From Apium graveolens (taxonomy: Eukaryota; Streptophyta; Magnoliopsida; Apiales; Apiaceae), in assembly GCF_009905375.1 (NCBI RefSeq), contig NC_133653.1, forward strand, positions 59,381,567 to 59,445,566: a DNA stretch of 64,000 bases, read 5' to 3'. The notes below the pieces were generated by a model. The model was not told where the DNA came from, did no database searches, and saw only the letters and a program-made list of their open reading frames with translations. The position numbers and the translations under genes were made by a program. This document shows positions 22,213 to 35,381 of the stretch, piece after piece (the first letter of the stretch is position 1; every line of letters begins with the position of its first letter).

Positions 22213-24594
22213 ATGAATACACATAAAATCAGTAGTATCAAGATTCCTCCCTTTGATAAGGCCAACTACACTTTATGGAAAAAGAAAATGTTGCTGTTTA
22301 TAAGAATGGCCAATCATCTTTACATTCAGATCCTCAAGAATGAGCCCTTCACTCCTGTGGTTAGAGTTGAGGAAACCACAGATGGAGACATGGTTATTCC
22401 AGCTCATTATGCTCCCAAGGATGCCTCTGAGTATACTGAAACTGAAATAGAGAAAGTTTCCCTAGACCGTGCTTTGCAACTGGTACTAATTAAGTCACTT
22501 GACAATGTAATGTATAACATTGTCAATTGTGACACTGCTAAACAGATCTGGGAAAAGATTGAGATACTCTATAAAGGAATTGAGGAGGTTAGGTCAAATC
22601 AAAGAAGTATATTGATTTCTCAGTATGAGGGTTTTATAGCTAAACCAAAGGAAGGTATTACTGATGTGTTTGAAAGGTTTAATAAGCTGATAAATGACTT
22701 GCAGCTTCATGATAATTTTTATGATGTTGAAGAAGTGAATTTGAAGTTCTTCCTTACTCTCCCTGATCATTTGGAACAAAAGATCTCTGCAATCAGAGAA
22801 GGAAGAGATTTGCGTAGAATCACACTGGAAGTGCTCTATGGGGTTCTGAAAACTTATGAACTTGAAATGATTCAAAAGAAATCATTAAGGGCTGGTCAAG
22901 GATATGTAATGGATGGCTCAAGTGCACTGATTGTGAATGAAAGCCAGACCTCTAATGATGAGCAAAGATCCCAAACTCCAGAAATTTCTACAAGTGAGAA
23001 AAGAGTCAATAACACTAAAGAGCAAGTCATACTGGAATTGGATCAAGAAGATGAGTTCTACACTCTTGATGAGCTTGATGAGCTAGACAAATCAATGGCT
23101 TACTTGACTAGAAAATTCTCTAACATTAGAGTTAAGAAACCAAGATTTTTCAAGAGCAAAGGACAGTCCTTCAACAAAGACAGCAGTTGGAAAGGAAAAG
23201 GGAAGTACACTCCTGATAGCAAGACTGGCTACAAAACTAGATCTGTTGATAGATCAAACATAAGGTGCTTTAACTGTGATGAGTTGGGCCATTTTGCTAC
23301 AGAATGTAGGAAACCCAAGAAGGCAAAGAAAGACAAAGCCTATCTTGAATTGGAAGCAAAGTATGATGCTCTTCTAAAGAAGCAACAATGGAATGCGTAT
23401 ATTGCTGAGGGCAAAAGCTGGGATGATTCAGATAATGATGAAGATGAAGAATTTGGAAACTATGCATTCATGGCCTTGGAGCAAGGAGATTCTTCATCAT
23501 CTAAATCACAGGTACCAACTCTTACCACAATTGATTTAAATGTGAGTCAATATAAGGAAACTGTTGAAAAGATGAGCACAGAAATGTTCCACATTCATAC
23601 AAACATGGTTGCTGCAAATGAGGAAGTTAGCAGATTGAAAAAGATCAATGAAAAACTTGAGAGTGAAAAACAAGAGACTGATTTGTTGCTGGTTGAGCTT
23701 GATGCTGCTAAGCAAGAAAATGTATACTTAAAGAACAAATTAAAGTGTGCAAGTGAAATTGAAGCAGTATTGACAGAAAGGCTGGAGAAGAATGAAGTGA
23801 AGCTGAAATCCTTCAAAAATGCTTCTGGGTTGATTGGCCAATATCATGAAAAGAACAAGCCATGTGCAAACATTGCCATTGGTCTTGATTATGAGGGTTT
23901 GAACAACAAAAAGAAGTCTATCAGTGACAAAGAAAAATCAACTGAAACTGAGAATGTTCCAGTTATTTTGAAGAAAGTTGAATCACCTTTGTTCAAGGCA
24001 TGTGAGGTGAACTTCAGTGAAGAAGAGTTGATCATCAAACATGAGATAGCTGATGAGGACAAGGAAAAGAAAAATGATGAGATAACTCAGTCTTCCATCT
24101 CTGTTGAAACACTAAAAGCCAATCAAGAAACCAAGGAGCCTGTGAAGGAGATTAAAGTTGAAGAGGTCAAAAAGAAAAAGAAGAATAGAAATGGAAAGAT
24201 TGGGATAAATAAAAGCAATAATTTTGCTTATGTTGTAGATGCTCCTAGAAAGAGGTGTGAGAATTGTGGATCAATGAATCACCTAACTCACCTTTGTAAA
24301 AAGATTGTTAGCAATCCACTTGAAGGAGTCTGCAAGTACAATGAAGCTAAGGCTAATGATCCCTATTCATTCTGTGACAAGTTTGACTGCATTCCCTGCA
24401 ACATGAAAGTGATGACGAGTTGCCACAAATTGAGAATTGATCTCATAGAATCAAAAGTTGGTTCTATATCTGAAAGGGAAAATACTCAACAGTCTATGAA
24501 TTCCATTTTATCTGAAATTTCTCATTCTACTTCTGCAAAATCAGTTAACAAGAAGAAAGTGCCCAACACAGCTTGGGTATCTAAACACACCTAA
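22213..24594 (+). pseudogene. gag of SIRE-type Copia element (open, but cut off from pol)
   Basis: Structural capsid/nucleocapsid protein that packages the element's RNA. The ATG at 22213 (MNTHKISSIKIPPFDKANY) is preferred because the frame upstream runs into the primer site. The start shows the PPFDxxNYxxWKxxM pattern of plant Copia gag. A zinc knuckle CFNCDELGHFATEC lies at 23266-23307, a long charged coiled-coil-like region spans about 23540-23830, and a second knuckle-like CENCGSMNHLTHLC lies at 24256-24297. The frame closes at TAA 24592-24594, next to an apparent one-base insertion that separates gag from the protease frame. Related elements encode gag and pol as one polyprotein. Confidence 0.85.
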
Positions 24595-24604
24595 TCCTCA
24601 TTGT

Positions 24605-27600
24605 GTGCAGGGAAAAGGAAAGAAGGTCATATGGATCATTGATAGTGGATGTTCCAGGCATATGACAGGTGATAAGGCCCTGCTATCACAATTTGAGGAG
24701 ATGGCTGGCCCTTTGGTGACCTTTGGTGACCTTTGGAGACAACAACAAAGGATTCACAATGGGATATGGCAAGATTATTTTTGGAAATGTTGTCATTGAA
24801 GATGTAGCACTAGTTGCTGGATTAGAAGTAAATCTTCTAAGTGTTAGTCAATTTGCAGAGAGAGATTTTCAATTTATTTTCAAAAAAGAAGATTATGCTT
24901 TTATTAGCAAAAAGACTGGTGAAATTGCTCTTAAAGGAGTAAGAAAGGGAAGCTTGTTTGTTGCAGAGTTAGACTCAACAAATAAGGATGGAGTGTGTTG
25001 TTTCTACACCAAGGCATGAGAAGAGCAAAGCAAATTGTGGCATAAGAAGCTAACTCACTTGAATTTCAAAGCAATCAACACCTTAGTCAAGAAGGAGATT
25101 GTGAGAGACATGCCCAGTCTGGAATTTGCTCAACTGGAAGTTTGTGAAGCTTGTCAAAAAGGAAAAATGAAAAGATCAAGTCACAAGTCAAAATCTGTGA
25201 ATTCTATAAGTGCACATCTGCAACTTATTCACATGGACTTGTTTGGGCGAGTAAATGTCTTGTCCATTTCAAGGAACAAATATGCCCTTGTCATGGTTGA
25301 TGATTTTTCAAGATACACTTGGGTTGAGTTCATGTACTCTAAAGATGAAACTCCAAACATTATAATTGAGCACATCAAGAAAATTGAGAAGCAAGCTGAA
25401 GGAAAAGTTAGTATGAAAAGATTGAGGAGTGATAATGGAACAGAATTTAGAAACTCAACATTAAGTGAATTCTGCAAAAGCAAAGGCATTGTTCAAGAAT
25501 TTTTAGTAGCTAGAACACCTCAACAGAATGGAGTAGTTGAGAGGAAAAATAGAACATTGGTTGAAGCTGCTAGAACCTTGCTACAAGATGCTCAGTTGCC
25601 AACTAGTTTTTGGGAAGAGGCTGTTAATACTGCATGCTACACTCAAAACATATATCTCATCAACAAAGCTCATGGAAAATCACCTTACTCAATCATGTCT
25701 AACAGGAAGCCTACAGTGAAGCATCTACATATGTTTGGAAGCAAGTGTTATATTCTAAAAGACAACTCTGAATATGTGGGAAAATTTGACTCTAAAGTTT
25801 TTGAAGCAATTTTTCTGGGATATTCATTGGAAAGAACAGCCTACAAAGTTTATGTGATTGATCAAAAGAAAATTATGGAAAGCACAGATGTGATTTTTAA
25901 TGATGACAAGTGTCCAGGCTTGGAATGCCTTGATGTAAATGATGCTGAAGCCCTTGAATTTGAGAATCTAACCATTGATAGTGATTTTGATGAGGAAGAT
26001 GAAGTTATGGCACAACAAATGAGAAATGAAGAGACCTCTGAACAAAATCATGGGAATGAAAGCTCTCTTCAAACACCTGAATTTGATGGCACAAACTCAG
26101 GGGGAGAAGGAGAGAATGGAAATGACAATCATGGTAATACTGAAGAAAATGATGAAGGCACTAGTCAACAGACACACACTAGAAAGTGGGATATGAGTCA
26201 TACAATAGAAGCTATTATTGGTGATCCCTCAGCTGGTGTGAGAACTAGAAGTGCAACTGCTAATGAATGCCTACATGCATATTTTCTATCTCAAGTAGAG
26301 CCCAAGAAAACTGAAGAAGCCCTAGTGGATCCTGATTGGATATGTGCTATGCAGGAGGAGCTGAATCAGTTTGAGAGGAACAAAGTTTGGAAATTAGTCC
26401 CTGCACCAAAGAACAGAAGCATAATTGGAACTAAGTGGGTGTACAGGAACATAATGGATGAAAATGGAATTGTTACTAGAAACAAAGCAAGGCTGGTTGC
26501 TAAAGGCTACTCACAAGAAGAGGGAGTTGACTATGATGAGACTTTTGCTCCTGTTGCAAGACTAGAAGCAATAAGAATTTTTCTGGCATTTGCTGCACAC
26601 TCAAATTTCAAGGTGTATCAAATGGATGTCAAGAGTGCTTTTTCTTAATGGTGAACTAGAAGAAAAAGTTTATGTGCAACATCCACCTGGCTTTGAAGAT
26701 CCAGAATTTCCTAACTTTGTTTACAAATTACTCAAGGCTCTATATGGATTGAAACAGGCACCTAGAGCCTGGTATGACACACTGTCAGAATTTCTACTCA
26801 AACATGATTTTACCAGAGGTACTGTTGATAAGACTCTCTTCTACAAGAAGCATGGTGAAGATATGATCCTAGTTCAAATCTATGTGGATGATATCATCTT
26901 TGGATCTACAAATAAAAAGCTTTGTCAAAGATTCTCTAGGTTAATGCAGAGTGAGTATGAAATGAGCATGATGGGAGAATTGAGTTACTTCCTTGGCCTT
27001 CAAGTTAGTCAAAGAAGTGATGGTATTTTCATCAGCCAAACCAAATATGTGAATGACTTATTGAAGAAATTTGGTATGGTGGATAGCTCACCTGCATCTA
27101 CACCAATGTCTACTGCAACCAAGTTGGATGAAGACAAGAAAGGCAAGAGTGTGGATATTTCAAGGTACAGAGGGATGATTGGATCATTGCTTTATTTGAC
27201 TGCTAGTAGACCAGACATCATGTTTGCTACTTGTCTATGTGCTAGATTTCAAGCCAATCCAAAAGAATTACATTTGATGGCTGTGAAAAGGATTTTTAGA
27301 TACTTAAAGGGAACTCTAAACTTGGGATTATGGTATCCTAAGGGAACTGGTTTTGAAGCTGTTGGATACACAGATGCAGATTTTGCTGGATGTAGGGTTG
27401 ATAGGAAAAGTACTAGTGAAAGCTGTCAATTTCTTGGTCAAAGACTTGTATTCTGGTATAGTAAGAAACAACAATCTGTGTCAACTTCTACAACTGAGGC
27501 TGAATATATAGCTGCTGGAAGTTGTGTGCTCAGGTGTTTTGGATTAGAAATCAGCTAATAGACTATGGTCTAGTGTTACACAAAATTCCTATTTTGTGTG

Positions 27601-27827
27601 ACAATACTAGTGCCATATCTATAGTAGCTAATCCAGTTAATCATTCTAGGACAAAGCACATTGATGTTAGGTACAATTTTATCAGGGAACATGCTACAAA
27701 TGGTACCATTGAGCTCATTTTTGTTCCAACAGAGAAACAATTAGCTGACATTTTTACTAAACCTTTGGATGAAGCAACCTTCACTAGACTTGTGAGTGAA
27801 ATTGGAATGCTCAATTTTTCATCCTAA
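24605..27827 (+). pseudogene. pol of SIRE-type Copia element: protease, integrase, RT, RNase H; broken
   Basis: Domains appear in Copia order. Protease: DSGCSRHMTG at 24641. Integrase: zinc-binding H-H-C-C from WHKKLTHLN at 25035, core with HMDLFG, SDNGTEF and [14 protein letters not shown]. Reverse transcriptase: [17 protein letters not shown], catalytic YVDD at 26881. RNase H: YTDADFAGC and STTEAEYIAAG, ending LNFSS at 27827. Lesions: an exact 10 bp duplication in the protease (CTTTGGTGAC at 24711 and 24721), a TGA at 25017-25019 between protease and integrase, a one-base insertion near 26640 in the RT, and a one-base deletion near 27520 in RNase H. The catalytic residues themselves remain, so the damage looks recent. 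Confidence 0.9.
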
Positions 27828-28077
27828 GGCAAGAACTCAGCTAATGTATTGCAGCAGATTAATTTCTAATAAATCAACCTAGTTTGATTTAATTGGAAAT
27901 TAACTGAAATATGAATTATAAATATTTCAGAATCTCTGTATATTTATTTTTTTTAAAACTCAAAAATTAACTTAGAATATTTCAAATTCTAAGTAAATTG
28001 CTTAGTTGTTAATTTACATCTTAAATGTGTAAAATTAACACAAGGCAGAATAACAGTACTCAAAGGTGTAGAGAACT
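27828..28077. other. Non-coding spacer between pol and the third-ORF promoter
   Basis: AT-rich, no ORF; nothing recognised. Confidence 0.5.
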
Positions 28078-28708
28078 GAGTTCTCGATAAGTCAAAATGA
28101 CTTATCGACAAGTCATTCTAGAGTTCTCGAGTAAGTCCTCGATAAGTCTATTTACAGACTTCTCGAATGACTTCTCGATAAGTTCTATTATGACTTATCG
28201 ATAAGACCATATAGAGTTCTCTAATAGTGTTAATTCACAGAGTTCTCGACAAGGATATTTTGAGACTTATCAATAACTCAGAACTAAAATAATTTAATTC
28301 AATGAATTATTTTAGACAAATACTTTTGGAAAATTTATTCTGATTTCAATTTGATTCAATTCAAATAAATTAGAATCATTTTTAGTCCATTTTCGGACAA
28401 ACTGGGCATTTATCAGAGTTCTCGATAAATCATTTCTTAGTTCTCGAAAAGAATTAATAAAATGACTTATCGAATGTACCTTTTTCAAATTCAAAATTAC
28501 TTCTCGATAAGTTTAATATCAAACATTTATTTGACTTCTCGATAAGTCTTTTACTTTTTCTATAAATACCCAGACTTCTCGATACATACACTATACTTAC
28601 ACTTTTTCGAGATCTCAAGTGACCTAGCTTTCAGACAAAAGGCGATTTCTCTCTCGTTTTTGCTCCTTTCTCAAAACTTTTTCTTACCCACTACTTCTAC
28701 ACACTAAA
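28078..28708 (+). promoter_or_regulatory. Putative internal promoter and leader of the third ORF
   Basis: At least ten copies of TTCTCGATAAGT or its complement ACTTATCGA lie in both orientations between 28078 and 28590. A perfect TATAAATA follows at 28561-28568. Next comes a ~115-base pyrimidine-rich leader without ATG, ending ACACACTAAAATGG at the third-ORF start. The same motif clusters in the LTRs (21225-21545; 33950-34110). TATA box, spacing and leader fit a plant polymerase II promoter, but there is no expression evidence. Confidence 0.55.
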
Positions 28709-31700
28709 ATGGCACAAAACATTGTTAGAGCTATCATTCCAGAGAAGGGAACCAATTTTATTGCTTTTCTTGATGCTAACCAAGCCCCTGATAGTTTCAA
28801 GGGGTTTGTGAAGTTTCTTTCTGAATCCTATATTGCAGGTGCTTTAACTGCAAATCCTGTGCTGTATTTGGATGTTCTTCATGAATTTTGGACATCAGCT
28901 ATAACTAGGATAGTTGTTCTAGAGAATGTCACTTCTATGGTGGTCACCTACACAATTGGAGGCCAAGAAATTGAGTTTTCAGCTGCTGATATGAATACAG
29001 CCCTGGGATTGCCAACTGAGAAATATGAAGAGATGCCAACTATAGATGAGCTGAGTGAATTCATGGACTTCATCAACTACAGCGGCTCAATCAACTTGGC
29101 AAGTCTGAACAGGACAAACCTTAGGAAGGAATGGTCCTTTGTGTTTGATTCTGTAGTGAGGGTTTTCACCTGCAGAAAAACTGGCTTTGACAACATCTCA
29201 AGTGTGGTGCAGAAGCTGGTGTTCTCAATAGCTCACAACAGGCATTTGAATGTTGGGGCTCTAATTCTGGAGGAGCTGGCTACCAGGCTTACTATGCCTT
29301 TGAAGAATAGAGGTCAAGAAATCTTTTTGCCAAGGTTTATTATGTCTACTTTAGCTCATAAAGTAAATGATATACATTTGTTAGCTGGTATTGATAGTAG
29401 TAGAATTGGCAATTGTAAGCAAGTGTCCAAAATAATATTTGGCTCACTTACTACAAAGAATAAGGTGAGTGTAAGTCTTAGAATCACTCCATTTATGTTG
29501 GAGAGATTCAGGACTTATCCTTACCCTATGCCAGACGTGAGGGCTCCTCAATTTGCTAGTTCAGCTATGGTTCCTGAGCCTGTGGAAGTAAAAACACAGG
29601 CACACCAACAGGGACCTTCCAAAGCTGCAGCCCCTTCTTCTAAACCACTAGATGTTAGCAAACCAACCACTTTAGTCTCTCCAAAGACTGAAGTGAGTAA
29701 AAAGAAGAGAAAGGAACCAACCCTTGCTGTTTAAATGAGAGTGAAACAGTTCAAATTGAACCAGAGTCACCCTTGGTCAAGAGACCAAAGAAGAGTAAGA
29801 TACCTGAGTTGACCACTCAAAACACCTCTTTGTCCTCCCAAAAGGGCACAGTTGAACAAATGGGGAGTAAATAGTTACTAGATGCATCCTCTCAACAGGG
29901 TGTATCTATTGAAAAGAGCATTCACCCCAATGCATCATGTACTGAGTCAGCACAACCTGCACCTAGAGTGTATGGTAGAAGAAATAAGGATGGCACATAC
30001 ATTGAGGGCACATCATTTGAAGCTCCCTCATCCATTCAGGGGGAGCTGCCAACACTCACAACTGAGCAAACTTCTCTAATCTATCAAATTTCTTCATCAT
30101 ATAGAGCACTTGACTCAGATTCTCAAGTGCACCAACACTCAAGTGACATGGTTCATGAAACTGTGATCACCACCCAGAACCAACATCTAGATGGTGAGAG
30201 GCTACTAGCTGGGGTAGACCTTAATGACACCATAAAAAATATGGGGGTTTCATCAGTTTTTACTGAAGACCGCATGGTCACTCTTGCACCTTCATGTGCA
30301 CAATCATCTTCACAGATGAATAGGTTTGAGGGTAGTACTCTTGAGGGAGAGCTATCTAAATCCTCTCAAATTCAATTGGAGGTTCCTATAGAAGGAACAA
30401 CTCCCCTCAAAACCCTAGCTGAAATTGTCTTGGGAGTTGAAGCTAGGAGTACAATTGCCAATGACCCTGTTATGGGAGAGGCAAGTTTATCACATTTATG
30501 TGACAGTGCTCTGCAAGGTGCACAAAGGTTTGAGGCTGGTGTATATGACAGTAACCCAGTCAAATCCTCTCCAATTCCAATGGAGGTTCCCACTACATGT
30601 GGTGAACAACAAACTGTCAAAACCACAGATTTATCAGTGAGTCAAACTGTGACTTCACTCACAGGTGGTAATCTAGACATTTCTCAACAACCATCCACAT
30701 CTCAATCCAGCCAACCACATGTCATGGCTCAATGGTTATAAGATATAGAAGCTCAGCCTTCTACAGTTGATGACATGTTGGTAGATCAAATCTCAGGCTT
30801 GGCCAATCTCTCTCAGCAATTACTCACTTCAGACATGTGGAACCAGGACTATCAAGCTATACTGCTATGCTTCAATGAAGAGGTTGAACAACAGAAGGAG
30901 AAGATAGTAGATGGGGCTGAAGAGGATGGCAATGTAGATGCTTGGTTGTCTGATGACCATGTGGCAGAAATGGATGAAGTTTTGGCTAGATTCAGGAGGG
31001 AGTACATAACTATCATGGAAAGTAATGCTAAATCTCTCACTCCTCCTGAAGTCTATGATGCCATCATGGATGTGCACAAAGCTCAACTCAAGGCTTTCTA
31101 TCTCTTTGGAAAGGCCCTTGAAGTAAAATTGACTGGACATGAAGATAAAATCAGGAAGCTGATCAAGGAAAAGATGGATGACATTGTGCCTTCTTAAAAG
31201 GACATCAAGAATGAATTCCAGTCTTTCACTGAGCAAATGTCAAGGATGAATCTGGCCTCTATGGAGAAGGAAGTGTCAAATATGAAGAGTTCTTTCAAGG
31301 CCCTGTTTGAACAAGTTTAAGCTCATATCACAAATTCAAATGATACCAGGGTCAAGCTAAATCAAATGCATACTGCTAGGTATGAGCCTTCATTTCTTCT
31401 CATGGAGGGTGTTAGAAAAGTTGTTGATGAACACTTTGGGTCCTTCTCCGCTACAACAGTCTCCACTACCTCTACTCCTCAAATAAAAGAACTTCAAGAT
31501 CAAATTTCTTCACTTCAAGCTTCCAACTCAGATTTATCTTCACAAGTCAGAGCTCTAACCACATTGGTTGAGAGTCAACAACATGATATTCATGCCCTAG
31601 TGGAGTCCCATAAGCATTTACAAATACAGAATACAGTTGCTTTGGGAGCCATTATAGGAAACTCAACATACCACTGCCAGCATTGCCTGAAGCTGTAAGA

Positions 31701-33512
31701 CCTGAGATTCCTACTCCCCTACTCATGCATGTCACCAAGACTAAGGGGGAGATAGATGCAAGGCTAGCACAATCAAAACTCAAAAGTCAAGTACAAGGTC
31801 TAGAACAAGAGAGGCTCCTTATGGCTGCCCAAGGTCCAGGAATGACACAAGAGTTTGAAAATTTGCTCACTGGACTAAGGAACTCTCTCAACAACAACTT
31901 CTTCACTTACAAAAAGAACTTGGAAAAGACTATCAATTACATCAGGATCCTGCAGATCCCAGTCAAGGACCAGTTTTTGGAGAAAAGGATAGTGATCAAT
32001 CTTAATGATTCTGGTGTAGACAGATGTATGCAAGTCAATATCAATTATCTAATTTCTAGAAGAGCATCTGAGGTGGATATTTTGATTAACAAGGTCAAGA
32101 TAATCACCAATGAAGAGAAAATGCTACTAGCAGAGTTGAAGAAGGCTCAAGAAGCTGCATTCCCAGAAGCCTATCTACATCCAAGCAAAGGGGTGCACTA
32201 TATCTGCTCTACAACCAAGCAACTGAAACATTACCAAGTACCTAAAAACTGTGTCATGGCCAACAGAAGACTGATAATGGTGCTTGAATCTAGGCTGAAA
32301 AGTAAGAAATTGAATACTAGTGAAGATGAAGCTATGATCAAGATTCTGAGGAGATACATTGATAACCCTGAAGCCAATTTGCCTAAAACTCAAATCAACA
32401 AAGATGACTTGGGTGATGATGAGCAGAAGAAAGATGGTCAAAACCCTTCTGGCTCAAACTCAAGTCAATCTAGCAAGGTAATTGGTGGAAAAAGTGATAG
32501 TGAGACAGAGAAGGAGAAGAAAAGTGGATCTGAGACTCAAAGGAGGGGTGGAAGGAGACAAAGACAAAAGAATAATACCTCACAACCCCTCCAAACCTTA
32601 AATATCCAAATACCAATTGCTAAACTTTCACATTCAACCTCATCAAAAACTGCTCAACCTCAAACCTCTAAGTCTAAATATTTCTACAAGCTCACTGCAA
32701 ACTCTCTCCTCCAAACTCAAATCACTCACAACCATACTTCTCTGAAAAGACTCAAAACTGTACCTTCATTCAAGCCACCCCATAAAACACACTTCAAAAC
32801 AGTTGGAATAGGTCCAACAGAAGCCAAGGTCAAGAGAAGATTCAGAAGATAAAGAAGAAGACAACCGATAGCTGAATTTCTCAATGATCATGGATTTGGT
32901 GAAAAGGCCATCTAGAACAGATATGATCAAGATGATTTCCAACCTCTAAATATTATTGATTCAGATGAAGACTACTTCCAACAGCTAGCTGAAAGAATGG
33001 GCAGAGTTTGGGTTATTAACATCAAAGAAGTTAGAATCTACTACAGTGATGGGTCCTTTGAACAACTTGGAAATAGACTAATGGATTCTCTCTCAATTAT
33101 TGAACTGAAAAGGGTGCTAAGCTTGATGAATGGGAAAGATTCAGCCACTAAGGCATGGAGAACAGTATTGGCAGTGTTTGTGGTTAACAGAGAGGAGATG
33201 AGAGATGAGCATAGAGCTTTGCTAGCTGAAAAGAGGAGAAAGTATGATCATGACATTGATGAGTATATTAGAAGATCAGAAGAGTTGAAGGCATCAGGCA
33301 AGAGCAGAATATCAAAGGATGGAAGATTTCTGAATGTAAAAGCTGGCTCTTTGTCAAGATACAGGATAGGGATGTTAGCTAGTTATCCTAAGCCAGATTT
33401 TCTGAAACTAACGGAGGCTCTAACTGACACCCCCATCCTAGAAGAATTAGAAATACTTGTACAGATTAAGAACATAATTGAGAAAGGATCAGAAAGCTCA
33501 GTCTTTACTTAA
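28709..33512 (+). pseudogene. Giant accessory (third, env-like) ORF of SIRE-type element, broken
   Basis: Open fragments cover almost the whole 4.8 kb and appear to be one former protein of about 1600 residues. The first is intact for 341 codons from ATG 28709 (MAQNIVRAIIPEKG), a globular domain with DVLHEFWTSA and LGLPTEKYEEMPTI. The frame then changes (near 29732) to a Ser/Thr/Gln-rich middle (29968-30741) and an acidic helix-rich part (30775-31197). Stops lie at 30739-30741, 31195-31197 and 31318-31320. A second frame change near 31680 leads into a basic region (31683-32852) and a C-terminal domain (32997-33512, MGRVWVINIKEVRIYY). There is no enzyme motif and no clear signal peptide or membrane segment, so an envelope role is unsupported. 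It lies where SIRE elements carry their extra ORF; function unknown. Confidence 0.7.
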
Positions 33513-33654
33513 TTATTGTAAACTGTCAAATGTTCAATGTACAAGTGTTGTATCAGCTTTTGTATTGTTTTATTTTCATTCTTTAACTTGGGGTTAGTCT
33601 TGTTAACAGGCATGAATTTGTGATAAGCAATCTTCTCACAAATTGGGGGAGATT

Positions 33655-34698
33655 ATTGTGCAAGACATGCCTGTATCATAACAAGACTAAGTCATATTGA
33701 CAACCCTAAGATTAGTTGTATTGTAACCTTAATCTGTAATTTATACTTGTAACACTTAATGTCTGTAAAATATAAATGGAGCAGACTGGAGCATTTTTTC
33801 CTAAACAGTGTCAAGCTTAAGAATTCTATCTGGAAGAAGATCAAGAAGGTCATGCCTCAGAAGAATTATGAAGAAGCTTGGAGTTGAATAATTTTGTTTG
33901 GTGAAAAACATTCTAAGTCAAGATCTCTACAAGTCACATAATTAGTGTTATAGAGAAGTCATTCGAGAACTCAGAAAGACCTATCGAGAACTCAGGAATT
34001 GTCTATCGAGAACTCAGAAAATGCTATTGGAGATATCGATAAGTCAAATACCCATTCGAGAACTCAGAGATATCGATAAGTATACATTCATTAGAAAACT
34101 CTGAGTTATCGATAAGCCAAAGTCCAATATCCAAGGTTGCAAATCAACAAACAATTCACACAGCTGGATTGACAAGTCTACAAAAAGCAGCTTGAGAGAT
34201 GTGCAAGATTAATGGTGAAGATTAACTGACAAAGGAGGATCAACCAATACACAGTGGATGAAGATATGCTAATCTAGATATTGAAATCTCACTTTTCCTT
34301 TAAATAGAAGTGATTAGTGACAGGTTAGAAAAGTGATTAGCACTTCTTATTGTTCACTGTGTAAACCAAAGTTAACTATCATATAAAGTTAACTGAGGTC
34401 CTTTGTGTAAGAGGGGATTGAATAGATTAGAAATTTTATTCTCTCTAAAGAAAGAAGCTAAGTTCTAAACCAAGAACATAGAGATTTTGTAGCAAAACAC
34501 TGCTTGATTTTTAATATAAAATTAAGTGAGTTTTGAAGATCTTTGTTTTACATATTTGCGTTGTTATTTATGTTTAACATCTATTCTACAAAATCATTGA
34601 TAACAACCAACTGCTAAACCCAAAGTCAATCAAAAAGTAAATATTTAAGCAAAAACACATTCACCCCCCCCCCCTCTGTGTTGTATTCATATTTAACA
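33655..34698 (+). repeat. 3' LTR of SIRE-type element with preceding polypurine tract
   Basis: The polypurine tract ATTGGGGGAGA (33643-33653) precedes the LTR. It is 1044 bp, from TATTGTGCAAGAC (first G changed to A relative to the 5' LTR) to CATATTTAACA. It lacks the 193 bp segment present in the 5' LTR; the junction is AAAGTCCAATATCC. Confidence 0.95.
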
Positions 34699-34703
34699 TA
34701 TGA

Positions 34704-35368
34704 TATATTAAAATTATTGGCAATGTAATACTAACCTACAGGGTCACACACACCAAGAATGCTTAAAGGATAAATAATATAAATTATGAATTTAAATTAA
34801 ATAAGTAATTTGTTTTATTTATGATATTAATTAAGTATGACTTAATTAATTAAATAAATAAAATAAAGAGATTACATAGTAATTTCGAAATAAGTTATTA
34901 ATTTAATTAAGTGTGACTTAATTAAATAATAAATTGGGATTTTGGATTAGTATTAATTATAATTAGATTATAATTAGAAAACTCATTCTTCTCTCTATAT
35001 AAACTCTTTGAGGGCTGATTTATACATAAGGATATATGGTTTACAAAACCCTATTCGTTCAAGGAGAAAGAGGAAGAGAGGTAGTGATAGAGTTTTCGGG
35101 TGCTAGTACACACCAATCTTTCAAGAAAAGCGTTCGTGTGGATACCGTAGAGCGTAGATCGCGAGAGCGGGATACGTGATGGTTCAAGAAGGTTTGGAAC
35201 TCCATTAATCCTCCATTAATGAAATCTTAAAGCTTCTTTAAGGTAAAGATTCTTACTACGAATTAAATATCTATTTTCTCCTGGATCATGCGTAGGGTTT
35301 CGATTTTATTCTGATTTTAAATTAATTTTACATCATTTCCGTTGCGTTTATGTGCTCGAAACCCTTCA
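34704..35368 (+). repeat. 5' LTR of outer Copia element, right part
   Basis: It continues the LTR interrupted at 20926 and aligns with the reverse complement of the solo LTR (shared CCTACAGG, CACACTTAATTAA-type blocks, GGTTTACAAAACCC, CACGAACG/CGTTCGTG, AACCCTTCA end). It ends at CA 35368, two bases before the primer site. Confidence 0.85.
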
Positions 35369-35369
35369 A

Positions 35370-35381
35370 TGGCATCAGAGC
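35370..35381 (+). promoter_or_regulatory. Primer binding site of outer Copia element
   Basis: TGGCATCAGAGC, one substitution from the usual TGGTATCAGAGC Met-tRNA site, one base after the LTR. Confidence 0.85.

Larger units (their letters stand above)
20927..34698 (+). mobile_element. SIRE-type Copia retrotransposon with complete ends and a giant third ORF
   Basis: A 13.8 kb element with two LTRs (20927-22163 and 33655-34698), primer site, gag, pol, a long accessory ORF and polypurine tract in order. It is flanked by the exact 5 bp target duplication TATGA (20922-20926 and 34699-34703). Counting by eye, the LTRs differ at about 25 of ~1040 shared positions, so the insertion is fairly young. 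It is no longer autonomous, because gag-pol and the third ORF are all broken. It split the 5' LTR of an older Copia element. Confidence 0.95.
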
